A stretch of DNA of 64,000 bases from NCBI GenBank assembly GCA_025055765.1, contig JANWWS010000013.1, forward strand, positions 372,001 through 436,000, read 5' to 3'. A program made the position numbers and the translations under genes. Each line of letters starts with the position of its first letter. Position 1 is the stretch's first letter. Below the pieces are notes generated by a model. The model did not search any database and was not told the DNA's origin. It saw nothing but the letters and a program-made list of their open reading frames with translations. Shown here in pieces: positions 53,167 to 61,744 of this stretch. Source of the DNA: Leptospiraceae bacterium (GTDB lineage Bacteria; Spirochaetota; Leptospiria; Turneriellales; Turneriellaceae).

Positions 53167-56100
53167 CTATTTATTTTCTACCGAATCTATTTTAATACGC
53201 CGTCTCATACGGCCCATATCATCCTCTAGTTCAGAAAGCTCCACCACCTGCCCAGTCGCATCAGTAATCGTTACATCAAGAGCCAGGGAACGCATTTCGC
53301 GCACTAGCACATTAAACGACTCGGGTATGCCTGGCTTTATAGCATGGATACCTTTTACAATGGATTCGTACACCCTTGCTCTTCCTTGCATATCATCTGA
53401 TTTTACGGTTAAGAGTTCTTGTAGGGTATGGGCTGCCCCATAGGCCTCAAGAGCCCAGACCTCCATTTCGCCAAGACGCTGGCCGCCAAATTGTGCTTTA
53501 CCACCAAGTGGTTGTTGCGTCACCAAAGAGTAGGGACCCGTGGAACGCGCATGCATCTTATCCTCTACCATATGATGTAGTTTCATCATGTAAATAGTTC
53601 CCACAAAGGCAGGCTGAATAAAATACTCTCCTGTGCGGCCATCCCGAAGCCTAATTTTCGAATTTTCGTCAATACCTGCCTCTTTGGCTAGGCGAGCAAT
53701 ATCTTCCCACTTGGCTCCATCAAATACGGGTGTCTCAAAGTGCAACCCCAAGGCCTTTCCAATATATCCAAGCTGGGTTTCAAAAACCTGACCTAGGTTC
53801 ATGCGAGATGGCACCCCTAAGGGATTGAGCACAATATCTACGGGTGTACCATCCGGCAAAAACGGCATGTCCTCCTCGGGTAGGATAACAGAAATAACAC
53901 CCTTATTGCCATGGCGGCCCGCCATTTTGTCTCCTACCTGAATTTTGCGCTTTTGAGCAACGTAGACCTTTACAGCCTCCACAATACCCGCTGGCAATTC
54001 ATCCCCGTTATCTCTGCTAAAGCGTATGACATCGACAACAATCCCCCCATAACCATTAGGCACGCGTAGGGAGTTATCTTTTACATCTTTGGCCTTTTCG
54101 CCGAAAATGCTATGTAAGAGCCGATACTCTGGGGTTAGATCGGTCTCACCTTTGGGAGTTACCATACCCACGAGGATATCACCTGCCCTTACCTCTGCTC
54201 CAATGCGGATAATACCATCCTCGTCTAGGTCTCGAAAGGCTCGTTCACTGATATTAGGGATGTCTCGGGTTATCATTTCTCGGCCAAGCTTTGTTTCTCT
54301 CGCTTGGATTTCAAACTCTTCTATGTGGATTGAGGTAAACACATCCTCTTTTACAAGCCTTTGAGATAAGATGATGGCGTCTTCAAAGTTATATCCATCA
54401 AGTGGCATAAAGGCTACGGTTATGTTCTTGCCCAAAGCCAAACGGCCATTCTTTGTCGCCATGCCATCTGCTAGGATAGTGGCCTTACGCTCCGAGTCTT
54501 GCCCCTTACGCCCACGCACAATTTCCCCTGCCAAGAGCTCCCCCCTTCGTACACGCCCTCCCGACTTTACAAAAACCTTCATACCTAACTGAAAAGTTGT
54601 AAGCCCAAAGACATATCGGGTGCCTGAATCGCCAACAAAGATGAGCTGTTCTTTATCTATTTTCTCCACTACCCCGTCTTCCGGAGCCTGGTGCACACTG
54701 ACAATGGGCACCTGATTCATAGTAGTGCTCTGGTTGGTTCTCTTAAACTTAACAAGGGGATAGCTATCTATTGTCCCATTATCTCGCCTTACTTCGATGT
54801 GATCCGCATCTACTTTAACCACAACACCATCGTGTTCCGCGATAACCAAAACCCCACTATCATATGCTATAGGATATTCCATCCCGGTGCCTACACGGGG
54901 AACTTCTGTTTCAATAAGGGGTACCGCTTGGCGCTGCATGTTGGAGCCCATAAGAGCCCGGTTGGCGTCGTCATGCTCTAAAAAGGGGATAAGACTTGTA
55001 GAGAGCGAGATAACCTGGCTTGGAGCCACATCCATGAGGTCGATTTCCTCCGGGCTTTTTAGCGGAAAATCCCCTCGGTGGCGGCAGCTTACCAGCTTAT
55101 CAAGAAAGGCCCCGTTTTCATCGAGATTGGCATTGGCTTGGGCAATCACATAATGGTCTTCTTCATTTGCAGAGAGGTACTTAATTTCGCCTGTTACCTT
55201 GCCATTTTTTACCACCCGATAAGGTGTTTCCACAAAGCCATAGGGGTTCAAGCGGGCATAGGTTGCCAGCGACGCGATTAACCCAATATTGGGACCTTCG
55301 GGGGTTTCAATGGGGCATAAGCGACCATAATGTGTGTAATGCACGTCCCGTACCTCAAAGCCCGCTCTTTCTCGGGTGAGTCCCCCTGGACCTAAAGCAT
55401 TGAGCCGTCTTTTATGAGTAATCTCAGAAAGGGGGTTTGTTTGGTCCATAAATTGCGAAAGCTGTGAGGAACCAAAAAATTCGTTTAATACGGCAGCGAT
55501 GGGTTTAATGGAAATCAAAAGCTGGGGGGTCATGACATCAACATCATTCATACTCATACGCTCTTTTACCACCCTCTCCATGCGAGCAAACCCTGTTTTT
55601 AATTGCATGGTTAAAAGCTCACCTACCGTTCTCACCCTTCGGTTACCTAAATGGTCAATATCATCAAAGTGATAACCGTCTACTTCATTAATGGCATAGA
55701 CCATATACTTTACTGTCTCAATTATATCAATGGGCCGTAGAGTCTTCTCCGTGACATCATCAGAAAAATCCTTTGGATTCAAATGGCGGAATTTCGCATT
55801 TATCTTGTAGCGTCCGACACTACCCATATTGTAGGTTTTGGGATCAAAGAAGAGTCGATTTAGTTCTGCTTTCGCTCTATCGATGTTGCGCTGGCGTTTT
55901 TCGGGATCCCCATGATCCGCTGAATACTCAAGAGGCTTTTGAATCTTTAGGAACTCTATAAGAGCCTCTTCACTGTTGGCTACCCCGTCTTTTTCTAAAC
56001 TGCGCAAAATCAGGGTGTCCTCCACCATGCCGGGGTTAATAATTAGCTCAATTTGCTCCACCTTGGCGTCGCGGATGATGTCAAGGTTATCTTCATTCAG

Positions 56101-56904
56101 TGGCCCCCCTGCCTCCAATAATATTTCTCCCGTTTCAGGGTGCAGAACATCGGCAATAACCCTGCGTCCTATGTATTTTTGCAGAGTTTTACCAGAGCTG
56201 CCTTTAATAGGCACTTTCTCAGATTGAAAGAAAAGCCGTAACACCTCTTCATTACTATTATATCCTAAGGCCTTAATTAAGAGGGTTACCGGGAATTTTT
56301 TTCTTCTATCGATCCGGGCTATAAGAAGCCCCTTGGGATCCACTTCAAACTCAAGCCAACTGCCCTTGTGGTCGGGGATGATACGGGCTGTGAATAAATT
56401 CTTGGCTTCTTCATGAAAGATAAAAACCCCAGGAGAGCGCTGCAGTTGGTTTACCACTACTCTCTCGGTTCCATTAATAATAAACGTCCCGGTAGGAGTC
56501 ATGATGGGGAGATCCCCCATATAAACCTCCTGCTCCCGCACCTCTCCGGTTTCTACGGCAATTAGCCGGATTACCGCTTTCAAGGGTACCGCGTAGGTAA
56601 GGCCGTGGATTTTGCACTCCCAAATGCTTTTTTTGGGCTCCCCCAGAGAATACTCTACAAATTCGAGGATAACATCCCCATTGCTACTCTCAATGGGGAA
56701 AGTTTCTTCAAATACAGATTGAAGCCCTATATTTTGCCTCTTATGGGGAGGCACCCCTTGCTGCAAAAACTCCTTGTAGGAATTTAACTGTACCTCAATA
56801 AGATGGGGTAATTGAGGTATGTTTTTTATTTTTCCAAAGCGAACTACCTTAAAATTTTCTTCATCTATGTTAACTCTAATGCTTTGCTTCTCCCTCATGG
56901 CCAA
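53167..56904 (-). CDS. rpoB: RNA polymerase beta subunit with Asn at the Ser531 position
   Basis: A 1245-residue beta subunit with ordinary conserved regions. The rifampicin-binding cluster I reads [19 protein letters not shown] then [21 protein letters not shown]. The residue equivalent to E. coli Ser531 is Asn502 here (codon AAT, complement of 55399-55401); the positions equivalent to Asp516 and His526 are unchanged. Asn at this place is associated with natural rifampicin resistance in Borrelia and Treponema. The gene follows rplL by about 100 bases that hold a terminator-like hairpin. Confidence 0.99.
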   Translation of the reverse strand: MAMREKQSIRVNIDEENFKVVRFGKIKNIPQLPHLIEVQLNSYKEFLQQGVPPHKRQNIGLQSVFEETFPIESSNGDVILEFVEYSLGEPKKSIWECKIHGLTYAVPLKAVIRLIAVETGEVREQEVYMGDLPIMTPTGTFIINGTERVVVNQLQRSPGVFIFHEEAKNLFTARIIPDHKGSWLEFEVDPKGLLIARIDRRKKFPVTLLIKALGYNSNEEVLRLFFQSEKVPIKGSSGKTLQKYIGRRVIADVLHPETGEILLEAGGPLNEDNLDIIRDAKVEQIELIINPGMVEDTLILRSLEKDGVANSEEALIEFLKIQKPLEYSADHGDPEKRQRNIDRAKAELNRLFFDPKTYNMGSVGRYKINAKFRHLNPKDFSDDVTEKTLRPIDIIETVKYMVYAINEVDGYHFDDIDHLGNRRVRTVGELLTMQLKTGFARMERVVKERMSMNDVDVMTPQLLISIKPIAAVLNEFFGSSQLSQFMDQTNPLSEITHKRRLNALGPGGLTRERAGFEVRDVHYTHYGRLCPIETPEGPNIGLIASLATYARLNPYGFVETPYRVVKNGKVTGEIKYLSANEEDHYVIAQANANLDENGAFLDKLVSCRHRGDFPLKSPEEIDLMDVAPSQVISLSTSLIPFLEHDDANRALMGSNMQRQAVPLIETEVPRVGTGMEYPIAYDSGVLVIAEHDGVVVKVDADHIEVRRDNGTIDSYPLVKFKRTNQSTTMNQVPIVSVHQAPEDGVVEKIDKEQLIFVGDSGTRYVFGLTTFQLGMKVFVKSGGRVRRGELLAGEIVRGRKGQDSERKATILADGMATKNGRLALGKNITVAFMPLDGYNFEDAIILSQRLVKEDVFTSIHIEEFEIQARETKLGREMITRDIPNISERAFRDLDEDGIIRIGAEVRAGDILVGMVTPKGETDLTPEYRLLHSIFGEKAKDVKDNSLRVPNGYGGIVVDVIRFSRDNGDELPAGIVEAVKVYVAQKRKIQVGDKMAGRHGNKGVISVILPEEDMPFLPDGTPVDIVLNPLGVPSRMNLGQVFETQLGYIGKALGLHFETPVFDGAKWEDIARLAKEAGIDENSKIRLRDGRTGEYFIQPAFVGTIYMMKLHHMVEDKMHARSTGPYSLVTQQPLGGKAQFGGQRLGEMEVWALEAYGAAHTLQELLTVKSDDMQGRARVYESIVKGIHAIKPGIPESFNVLVREMRSLALDVTITDATGQVVELSELEDDMGRMRRRIKIDSVENK

Positions 56905-56925
56905 CCTTTTGTTTGAGAAATTAAA

Positions 56926-56982
56926 AAATAAAAAGCCTGCTCCTTGGGATTATCAAACTCTCCCAGTACGGAAGACAGGCTT
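56926..56982 (-). terminator. Attenuator-like terminator between rplL and rpoB
   Basis: On the minus strand the stem AAGCCTG (56976-56982) pairs with CAGGCTT (56933-56939) and is followed at once by TTTATTTTTT. The 36-base loop can hold a second small hairpin, TCTTCC/GGGAGA with loop GTACT. The place matches the partial terminator known between rplL and rpoB in E. coli, which makes ribosomal proteins more abundant than polymerase subunits. Confidence 0.7.
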
Positions 56983-57008
56983 CGTGAGATAAAACGATAC
57001 TCAAGAGA

Positions 57009-57395
57009 CTACTTGAGCACAATTTTTGCGCCAATTGCTTCTAATTCCTTTTTAATCTTCTCAGCCTCTTCTTTCGATACCCCTTCCTTGAGCACACCAT
57101 TGCCTTCCTCAACTAACTTTTTGGCATCCATAAGCGGCAAGTTCGTGATTTCTCGAACCTTTTTAATGGCATCGACCTTTTTGTCTCCCGAGAAGGATTC
57201 AAACACGACCGTAAATTCGGTCTTTTCTTCTACAGCCTCGGCAGCCGCTGCAGCCGCTGGCGCTGCTACCGCTGCTACCGCAACAGGAGCCGCCGCACTT
57301 ATGCCAAACTTCTCTTCCATTTTTTTAACAAGCTCTGCTGCCTGAACCAGGGTCAAACTGCCAATTTTTTCCAGAAGTTCATCTACCATAGCCAT
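57009..57395 (-). CDS. rplL: 50S ribosomal protein L7/L12
   Basis: A 128-residue L7/L12, the multicopy stalk protein that recruits translation factors. The N-terminal dimer domain ([29 protein letters not shown]) and an Ala/Val-rich hinge (about 34-54) lead into the C-terminal domain with [37 protein letters not shown]. The length is normal. It is followed by an attenuator-like hairpin before rpoB. Confidence 0.98.
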   Translation of the reverse strand: MAMVDELLEKIGSLTLVQAAELVKKMEEKFGISAAAPVAVAAVAAPAAAAAAEAVEEKTEFTVVFESFSGDKKVDAIKKVREITNLPLMDAKKLVEEGNGVLKEGVSKEEAEKIKKELEAIGAKIVLK

Positions 57396-57443
57396 CTCCT
57401 TTGATTTCTGTTTTTCCTGCCACCAGAGGGCATCTACAAGTCC

Positions 57444-57968
57444 TTAACCGTTCTTCTCGCCCACCGCCTTAATGGCCCGGGCTAAGGAAGCTATGATATT
57501 CTGCACCACTCCTGCTATCTGCGAGGCTGGTGCGTTTATTGTTGCTGCTAACTTAGCCAATAGCTCCTCACGAGAAGGCAATCCTGCCAATGCCTCCACT
57601 CCCATAGCATCATAGTAGGTGGTTTCCATGACACCACCTACTATGCTTAGGGCATCATTTTCTTTTTTGAAATCTTTTAAGATTTTCGCCGCCTGGGGCA
57701 ATTCTCCTGCACTAAAAACCACCGCCAAGGGACCAACCAGAGTGGAATCTAGGGGACACTTGTCTAATAGACCTACTTCTTTTAAGGCAAGCCTAAAGAT
57801 GTTGTTTTTCACCACCGTATAGTAGGATCCTTGCTTTTTGAGTTTACCCCGCAGGTTCTCCATCTGGGCAACACTAAGCCCATGATAACGAGTCAGAATA
57901 AAATTAGGGCGCTCTTTTAGTATGCTTAAATACTTCTCCCTCAGCTCTACCTTTTCCTGTGCCGGCAT
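57444..57968 (-). CDS. rplJ: 50S ribosomal protein L10
   Basis: A 174-residue L10, the base of the L7/L12 stalk. The recognisable segments are FILTRYHGLSVAQMENLRGKLKKQGSYY, VVKNNIFRLALKE and the C-terminal helix binding L7/L12 (VVQNIIASLARAIKAVG). Only 13 bases separate it from rplA. The long L10-L12 autoregulatory leader found before rplJ in enterobacteria is therefore absent. Confidence 0.97.
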   Translation of the reverse strand: MPAQEKVELREKYLSILKERPNFILTRYHGLSVAQMENLRGKLKKQGSYYTVVKNNIFRLALKEVGLLDKCPLDSTLVGPLAVVFSAGELPQAAKILKDFKKENDALSIVGGVMETTYYDAMGVEALAGLPSREELLAKLAATINAPASQIAGVVQNIIASLARAIKAVGEKNG

Positions 57969-57981
57969 GCTATACCCCTGA

Positions 57982-58665
57982 TTACCTTAATTCCCTGATA
58001 TTCACCCTTACCGCAGGAGACATGGTAGCCGCAAGATACATGGCCGTTACGTACTCTCCCTTGGCATCACTGGGTTTATCCCGTAAAATAGCGGTAAAGG
58101 CAGCTTGGGCATTTTCTACTAATTGCTCGTTACTAAAACTCAATTTCCCCATCGGTATATGGATCACGCCCGTTTTATCCGCACGGTACTCGAAACGACC
58201 CGCTTTTAGCTCTTTTACAATAGAAGCAACCTCAAAGGTTACCGTACCACTTTTGGGTTTAGGCATAAGACCACGCTTTCCTAAAACGGGCCCTAGCCGC
58301 CCTACCTCTTTCATCATGTCCGGCGTTGCCACAACCGCATCAAAATCGGTCCAACCCTCTTGTACCTTGGCTATAAGATCCTCATCCCCCACAAAGTCGG
58401 CACCAGCCGCCCTTGCTTCATCGGCTTTTTCTCCTTTTGCAAACACAAGTACCTTTACTTGCCTACCTGTACCATGAGGCAATTGGAGCACTCCCCGTAC
58501 ATTTTGCAAACTCTTGTATTTAACGTTAAAATGTCCCTCCAGTGTGGGGATGAATTTGGTGTAGCTTATTTCCTTTATTAGGGCCACCGCGTCCATTAGG
58601 GAATATTCTTTTCCTTTCTCTACCTTTTGCAAGGCTTGGATGTATTTTTTTCCATGCTTTGCCAT
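57982..58665 (-). CDS. rplA: 50S ribosomal protein L1
   Basis: A 227-residue L1, the mobile L1-stalk protein involved in E-site tRNA release. Typical segments are MAKHGKKYIQALQKVEKG, LPHGTGRQVKVLVFAKGEKADEARAAGADFVG, GPVLGKRGLMPKPKSGTVT and RADKTGVIHIPMGKLSFSNEQL. It starts one base after rplK ends, as is usual. Confidence 0.98.
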   Translation of the reverse strand: MAKHGKKYIQALQKVEKGKEYSLMDAVALIKEISYTKFIPTLEGHFNVKYKSLQNVRGVLQLPHGTGRQVKVLVFAKGEKADEARAAGADFVGDEDLIAKVQEGWTDFDAVVATPDMMKEVGRLGPVLGKRGLMPKPKSGTVTFEVASIVKELKAGRFEYRADKTGVIHIPMGKLSFSNEQLVENAQAAFTAILRDKPSDAKGEYVTAMYLAATMSPAVRVNIRELR

Positions 58666-58666
58666 T

Positions 58667-59098
58667 TTACCCTTCCTGGATATTTACCCCCATCGAACGC
58701 GCGGTGCCAGCAACAATGCGCATAGCTGCTTCTAAATCTTCGGTGTTCAGGTCCGGCATTTTTTGCCGAGCAATCGCCTCAAGCTGGGCCCTTGTGAGAG
58801 TTCCTACTTTCAATTTGTGGGGGGTAGCCGAACCACTTTCTATCCCCAACGCTTTCTTAATAAGGTCGCTCACAGGGGGTACCTTAGTGATAAATGTAAA
58901 CGATTTATCCGAGTAGACCGTCACCACCACTGGGATGATACTACCCGCCATCGCCTGGGTGCGTGCGTTAAACTGTTTGCAAAACTCCATAATATTGACA
59001 CCCTGGGGACCCAAGGCTGTACCGACGGGGGGAGCTGGGGTTGCTTTACCCGCGGGTAACTGGAGCTTTATTTGCGTAACGACTTTTTTTGCACCCAT
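58667..59098 (-). CDS. rplK: 50S ribosomal protein L11
   Basis: A 143-residue L11 at the GTPase-associated centre. The N-terminal domain shows [36 protein letters not shown] with the proline-rich thiostrepton-binding face. The rRNA-binding C-terminal domain ends with [18 protein letters not shown]. It is separated from nusG by about 70 bases, in which I saw no convincing regulatory structure. Confidence 0.98.
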   Translation of the reverse strand: MGAKKVVTQIKLQLPAGKATPAPPVGTALGPQGVNIMEFCKQFNARTQAMAGSIIPVVVTVYSDKSFTFITKVPPVSDLIKKALGIESGSATPHKLKVGTLTRAQLEAIARQKMPDLNTEDLEAAMRIVAGTARSMGVNIQEG

Positions 59099-59169
59099 GT
59101 GGACACCTAAAAACCCATCCTAAAAGAACGGAGCACCACAAATAAGACTAGAAACATACTGTCAAGTCT

Positions 59170-59706
59170 TTAGCCCTTGCCCACCTGCAGGTAATCTAGT
59201 TCAACCGGCGTGGAGCGGCCAAATATCTCCACCCGCACTCGTATTTTTCCCTTTTCTGGATTTACTTCATCCACCACCCCCTGAAAATTAGCAAAGGGAC
59301 CATCGATAATTTTCACAGTCTCCCCCACAGAAAAAAGAATTCGGGGAGCGAGTTTTTCCTCACTAGCGGCTTCGCCCATCTCGGTAAAGAGGGAATGCAT
59401 TTCCTGTTCGGTGAGCACCTGGGGCTCTTTTCCTGCACTTACAAAACCCATAACCCCGGGGATGGAGCGCACCTTTCGCTTGAGTTCATCATCTAGGTCA
59501 AGTTCCACAAAGACATAACCAGGCATGAGCTTTTTCTTAACAATACGCTTCTTGCCTCCCCGTAGCTCTGCCATTTCTATTGTGGGGATCTTGACCTGGC
59601 CTATACGCGCCCCCTCTGGCCAGAGCTTTTTATTTTTCTCTATGAGCTTCTTTACTTTTTCCTCTTGCGCCGAGAGGGTATGCAAGACATACCATTTTAA
59701 CGCCAT
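59170..59706 (-). CDS. nusG: Transcription termination/antitermination factor NusG
   Basis: A 178-residue NusG. The NGN domain (KWYVLHTLSAQEEKVKKLIEKN, KKLMPGYVFVELDLDD, SIPGVMGFVSAG) binds the polymerase clamp. The C-terminal KOW domain (FSVGETVKIIDGPFANFQGVVDEVNPEKGKIRV) contacts Rho or ribosomal protein S10. The length and domain order are standard. The gene sits nine bases after secE. Confidence 0.98.
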   Translation of the reverse strand: MALKWYVLHTLSAQEEKVKKLIEKNKKLWPEGARIGQVKIPTIEMAELRGGKKRIVKKKLMPGYVFVELDLDDELKRKVRSIPGVMGFVSAGKEPQVLTEQEMHSLFTEMGEAASEEKLAPRILFSVGETVKIIDGPFANFQGVVDEVNPEKGKIRVRVEIFGRSTPVELDYLQVGKG

Positions 59707-59715
59707 AGATCCCCC

Positions 59716-59910
59716 CTAACCCCCCGTTAGCAAAAGCTCCATCAGCAAACTAATGATCTTGTCTACCACGTAGATAAATATAGTAAAGACGATAACCACA
59801 AAAAAGACAATGGTGGTGGAACGACTTACGTCTTCCCAATTAGGCCAACTCACTTTTCGTAGTTCTGCCCTAGATTCACGTAAAAACTGAATTACTTTTT
59901 TCATGATCAC
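59716..59910 (-). CDS. secE: Preprotein translocase subunit SecE
   Basis: A 64-residue short-form SecE with the amphipathic helix IQFLRESRAELRKVSWPNWEDVSRST, including the conserved KVSWP, and one membrane helix (TIVFFVVIVFTIFIYVVDKIISLLM). It clamps SecY in the translocon. It lies 17 bases downstream of tRNA-Trp, the conserved tRNA-Trp-secE-nusG order. Confidence 0.97.
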   Translation of the reverse strand: MIMKKVIQFLRESRAELRKVSWPNWEDVSRSTTIVFFVVIVFTIFIYVVDKIISLLMELLLTGG

Positions 59911-59927
59911 CTCACGCGCTGCCCATT

Positions 59928-59998
59928 CAGGGCAGGAAGGAATCGAACCCTCACTAGCGGTTTTGGAGACCGCTGTTCTACCATTAAACTACTGCCCT
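59928..59998 (-). tRNA. tRNA-Trp (anticodon CCA)
   Basis: On the minus strand AGGGCAG pairs with CTGCCCT. The anticodon stem GCGGT/ACCGC carries loop CTCCAAA, anticodon CCA. The T arm GAGGG-TTCGATT-CCTTC is regular. Discriminator G, no encoded CCA tail. It is the last of a four-tRNA array and precedes secE. Confidence 0.96.
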
Positions 59999-60013
59999 CT
60001 TTCGTAAGATATG

Positions 60014-60086
60014 AGCCCACAACCAGAATCGAACTGGTGACCTTTTCCTTACCATGGAAATGCTCTACCAACTGAGCTATGTGGGC
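60014..60086 (-). tRNA. tRNA-Thr (anticodon GGU)
   Basis: Minus strand, acceptor stem GCCCACA/TGTGGGC, D arm with AGCTCAGTTGGTAGAGC, anticodon stem TTTCC/GGAAA around loop ATGGTAA, giving GGU for ACC/ACU codons. The T arm CCAG-TTCGATT-CTGG is intact. No CCA is encoded. Fifteen bases separate it from tRNA-Trp. Confidence 0.96.
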
Positions 60087-60107
60087 CTCTTAGCGGGTAA
60101 CCTGTTG

Positions 60108-60194
60108 CGGAGAGGGCGGGATTCGAACCCGCGGTCCAGTTACCCGGACAACAGTTTAGCAAACTGCCGCTTTCGGCCACTCAGCCACCTCTCC
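60108..60194 (-). tRNA. tRNA-Ser (anticodon GCU)
   Basis: Minus strand, acceptor stem GGAGAGG/CCTCTCC, class II with a long variable arm (GTCCGGGTAACTGGAC). The anticodon loop TTGCTAA on stem GCAGT/ACTGT gives GCU for AGC/AGU codons. The T arm contains GGGTTCGAATCCC. No CCA is encoded. Confidence 0.96.
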
Positions 60195-60242
60195 CGGCCT
60201 TAGGCTTCTCTTTCATAGAGGAAAGGACCTGAGCTGGGCATG

Positions 60243-60329
60243 CGGAGGAGGTAGGATTCGAACCCACGGTACCCGTAAGGGTACAACGGTTTTCAAGACC
60301 GCCGCTTTCAACCACTCAGCCACTCCTCC
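60243..60329 (-). tRNA. tRNA-Ser (anticodon UGA)
   Basis: Minus strand, acceptor stem GGAGGAG/CTCCTCC, long variable arm (TACCCTTACGGGTA), anticodon loop CTTGAAA on stem GCGGT/ACCGT giving UGA for UCA-type codons. The T arm has GGGTTCGAATCC. No CCA is encoded. It is the first of the four tRNAs, about 80 bases after the DsbD-like gene. Confidence 0.96.
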
Positions 60330-60412
60330 CAGGGGCACACCCAGCCCAGTAAGCCCATGGCGTGCACCCGCACCAAAAATTGTCAAAAGTAAGGTCTGCT
60401 TTGGGCAGTCAA

Positions 60413-61690
60413 CTACTTTCCGCCAGTGTTATCAGCCGAGGCAAGGGGGAGCTTTCTCTTCTTGAGGGCATAACGCAGCTCATTTAAGGTAGACTTCTTA
60501 GAATAAAAGCCAATAAGAGTATGGTACATTCTGCCATCTTTGTCGGTTAAAATCAGTGTCGGCAAGCCTCGAATGCCATAGCTCTGGGCGAGCTCCTCCA
60601 AATATTCATCTGGTTCTGTAAAATCAAGCCGAAGAAGGACTAGACGGTGGTCCCTCACGAGTTTTTCAAACTCGCTGTCACGAAAAAGGTATTTTTCCAT
60701 TTCATGGCAGGCGGTGCACCATTCGGCCCAAAAATCAATTAAGATATCCGATTCGCTTTTCTGGGCCTCTTTTTTTGCAGTGGGCAGGTCGGCAAACCAG
60801 GTCAAACCCTCCGTCTTCTGGACAGTTTTTTCGGCGGGGGAAGCCCAGCTATCCCCCACTACCGAGGTGAGTAGAAAAAGCCCAAAGCCCGCCACAAGTA
60901 GCCAAAATGATGACATAAGCCTGATCAAGGTTTTTTTGTCCCGTAAATCTCTCTGCGGCTCAGCCAAAAGATAGGCTGTGATAAACAAAAGAATGCCCGT
61001 AATGGCTATTTTGGGATCCTTCTGGCTATCGCTAAAAAACCCCATGGCCGACTCAAGATAATGCCAGGCAGCTGCCACTAAGACACAGGCGCCTAGGTAT
61101 TTCACCATGTAAAGCCACTTACCTGGTTTAGGAAGCCTTAAAGCAAGACCGCCAACTAACAAGAAGGGAAACCCCATACCCAGAGCAAAAGCAAATGCCT
61201 GTAGCACACCTGGCACGAGGCTTTTCTGACGAGCGGAAGCATCGGCAATCTGCAAGAGGGTGCTACCATAAAAGGGGGCCGTGCAGGGTGCCGCCACAAA
61301 GCCAGAAAAGATTCCCAAAAGCAGGGGGTAAAAAGCAGAACCCCGGTGAGCAGCCCCTAGCTCGCCGGAGTACTGAGGCAGAGGCAGAGGCAACAATCCG
61401 GCAAAGCCGTAGGCGAGATAGACAAAGACCACAGCAAAGGCCAAAAGGACCCATTTGTGGGACATCCAACTGCCAAATACCTTCCCCATAGAAGCCGCCA
61501 CAAGCCCCAACGAGACATAAGTAATAGCCATACCTAAAACATAAAGTGACGAGAGAAAGAATCCCTTACCTAAACGGGCACTTCCTGCCCCAAAAAGAGC
61601 TGTGGTGATAGGTATAAGCGGATATACACAAGCCGAAAAGGCAGCCAAAAGCCCGTGGAGATAAGCTACTGCTATGAGACTAAAATCCAT
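60413..61690 (-). CDS. DsbD-like thiol:disulfide interchange protein without the N-terminal alpha domain
   Basis: A 425-residue protein. Eight or so membrane helices carry the DsbD-beta cysteines: C21 in AFSACVYPLIPITT and C136 in GFVAAPCTAPFYGS. A periplasmic thioredoxin-like gamma domain follows from about 295, with WCTAC (C325, C328) in LIDFWAEWCTACHEMEKYLF and cis-Pro in RGLPTLIL. DsbD moves electrons from cytosolic thioredoxin to periplasmic thiols. The N-terminal immunoglobulin-like alpha domain of E. coli DsbD is absent, so the electrons must leave to separate carriers, for example the CPPC protein at 42686-43189 (inference). Confidence 0.9.
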   Translation of the reverse strand: MDFSLIAVAYLHGLLAAFSACVYPLIPITTALFGAGSARLGKGFFLSSLYVLGMAITYVSLGLVAASMGKVFGSWMSHKWVLLAFAVVFVYLAYGFAGLLPLPLPQYSGELGAAHRGSAFYPLLLGIFSGFVAAPCTAPFYGSTLLQIADASARQKSLVPGVLQAFAFALGMGFPFLLVGGLALRLPKPGKWLYMVKYLGACVLVAAAWHYLESAMGFFSDSQKDPKIAITGILLFITAYLLAEPQRDLRDKKTLIRLMSSFWLLVAGFGLFLLTSVVGDSWASPAEKTVQKTEGLTWFADLPTAKKEAQKSESDILIDFWAEWCTACHEMEKYLFRDSEFEKLVRDHRLVLLRLDFTEPDEYLEELAQSYGIRGLPTLILTDKDGRMYHTLIGFYSKKSTLNELRYALKKRKLPLASADNTGGK

Positions 61691-61744
61691 ATACCCCCAC
61701 CCGTATAGAAGCTACACATGCCGACGAACCCTGGCCAAAAATAC

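Noticed and set aside
60381-60386. TTGACA on the minus strand before the tRNA array, as a promoter -35 box
   Set aside because: No acceptable -10 box follows at 16-18 bases. A promoter is likely in this gap but cannot be placed.
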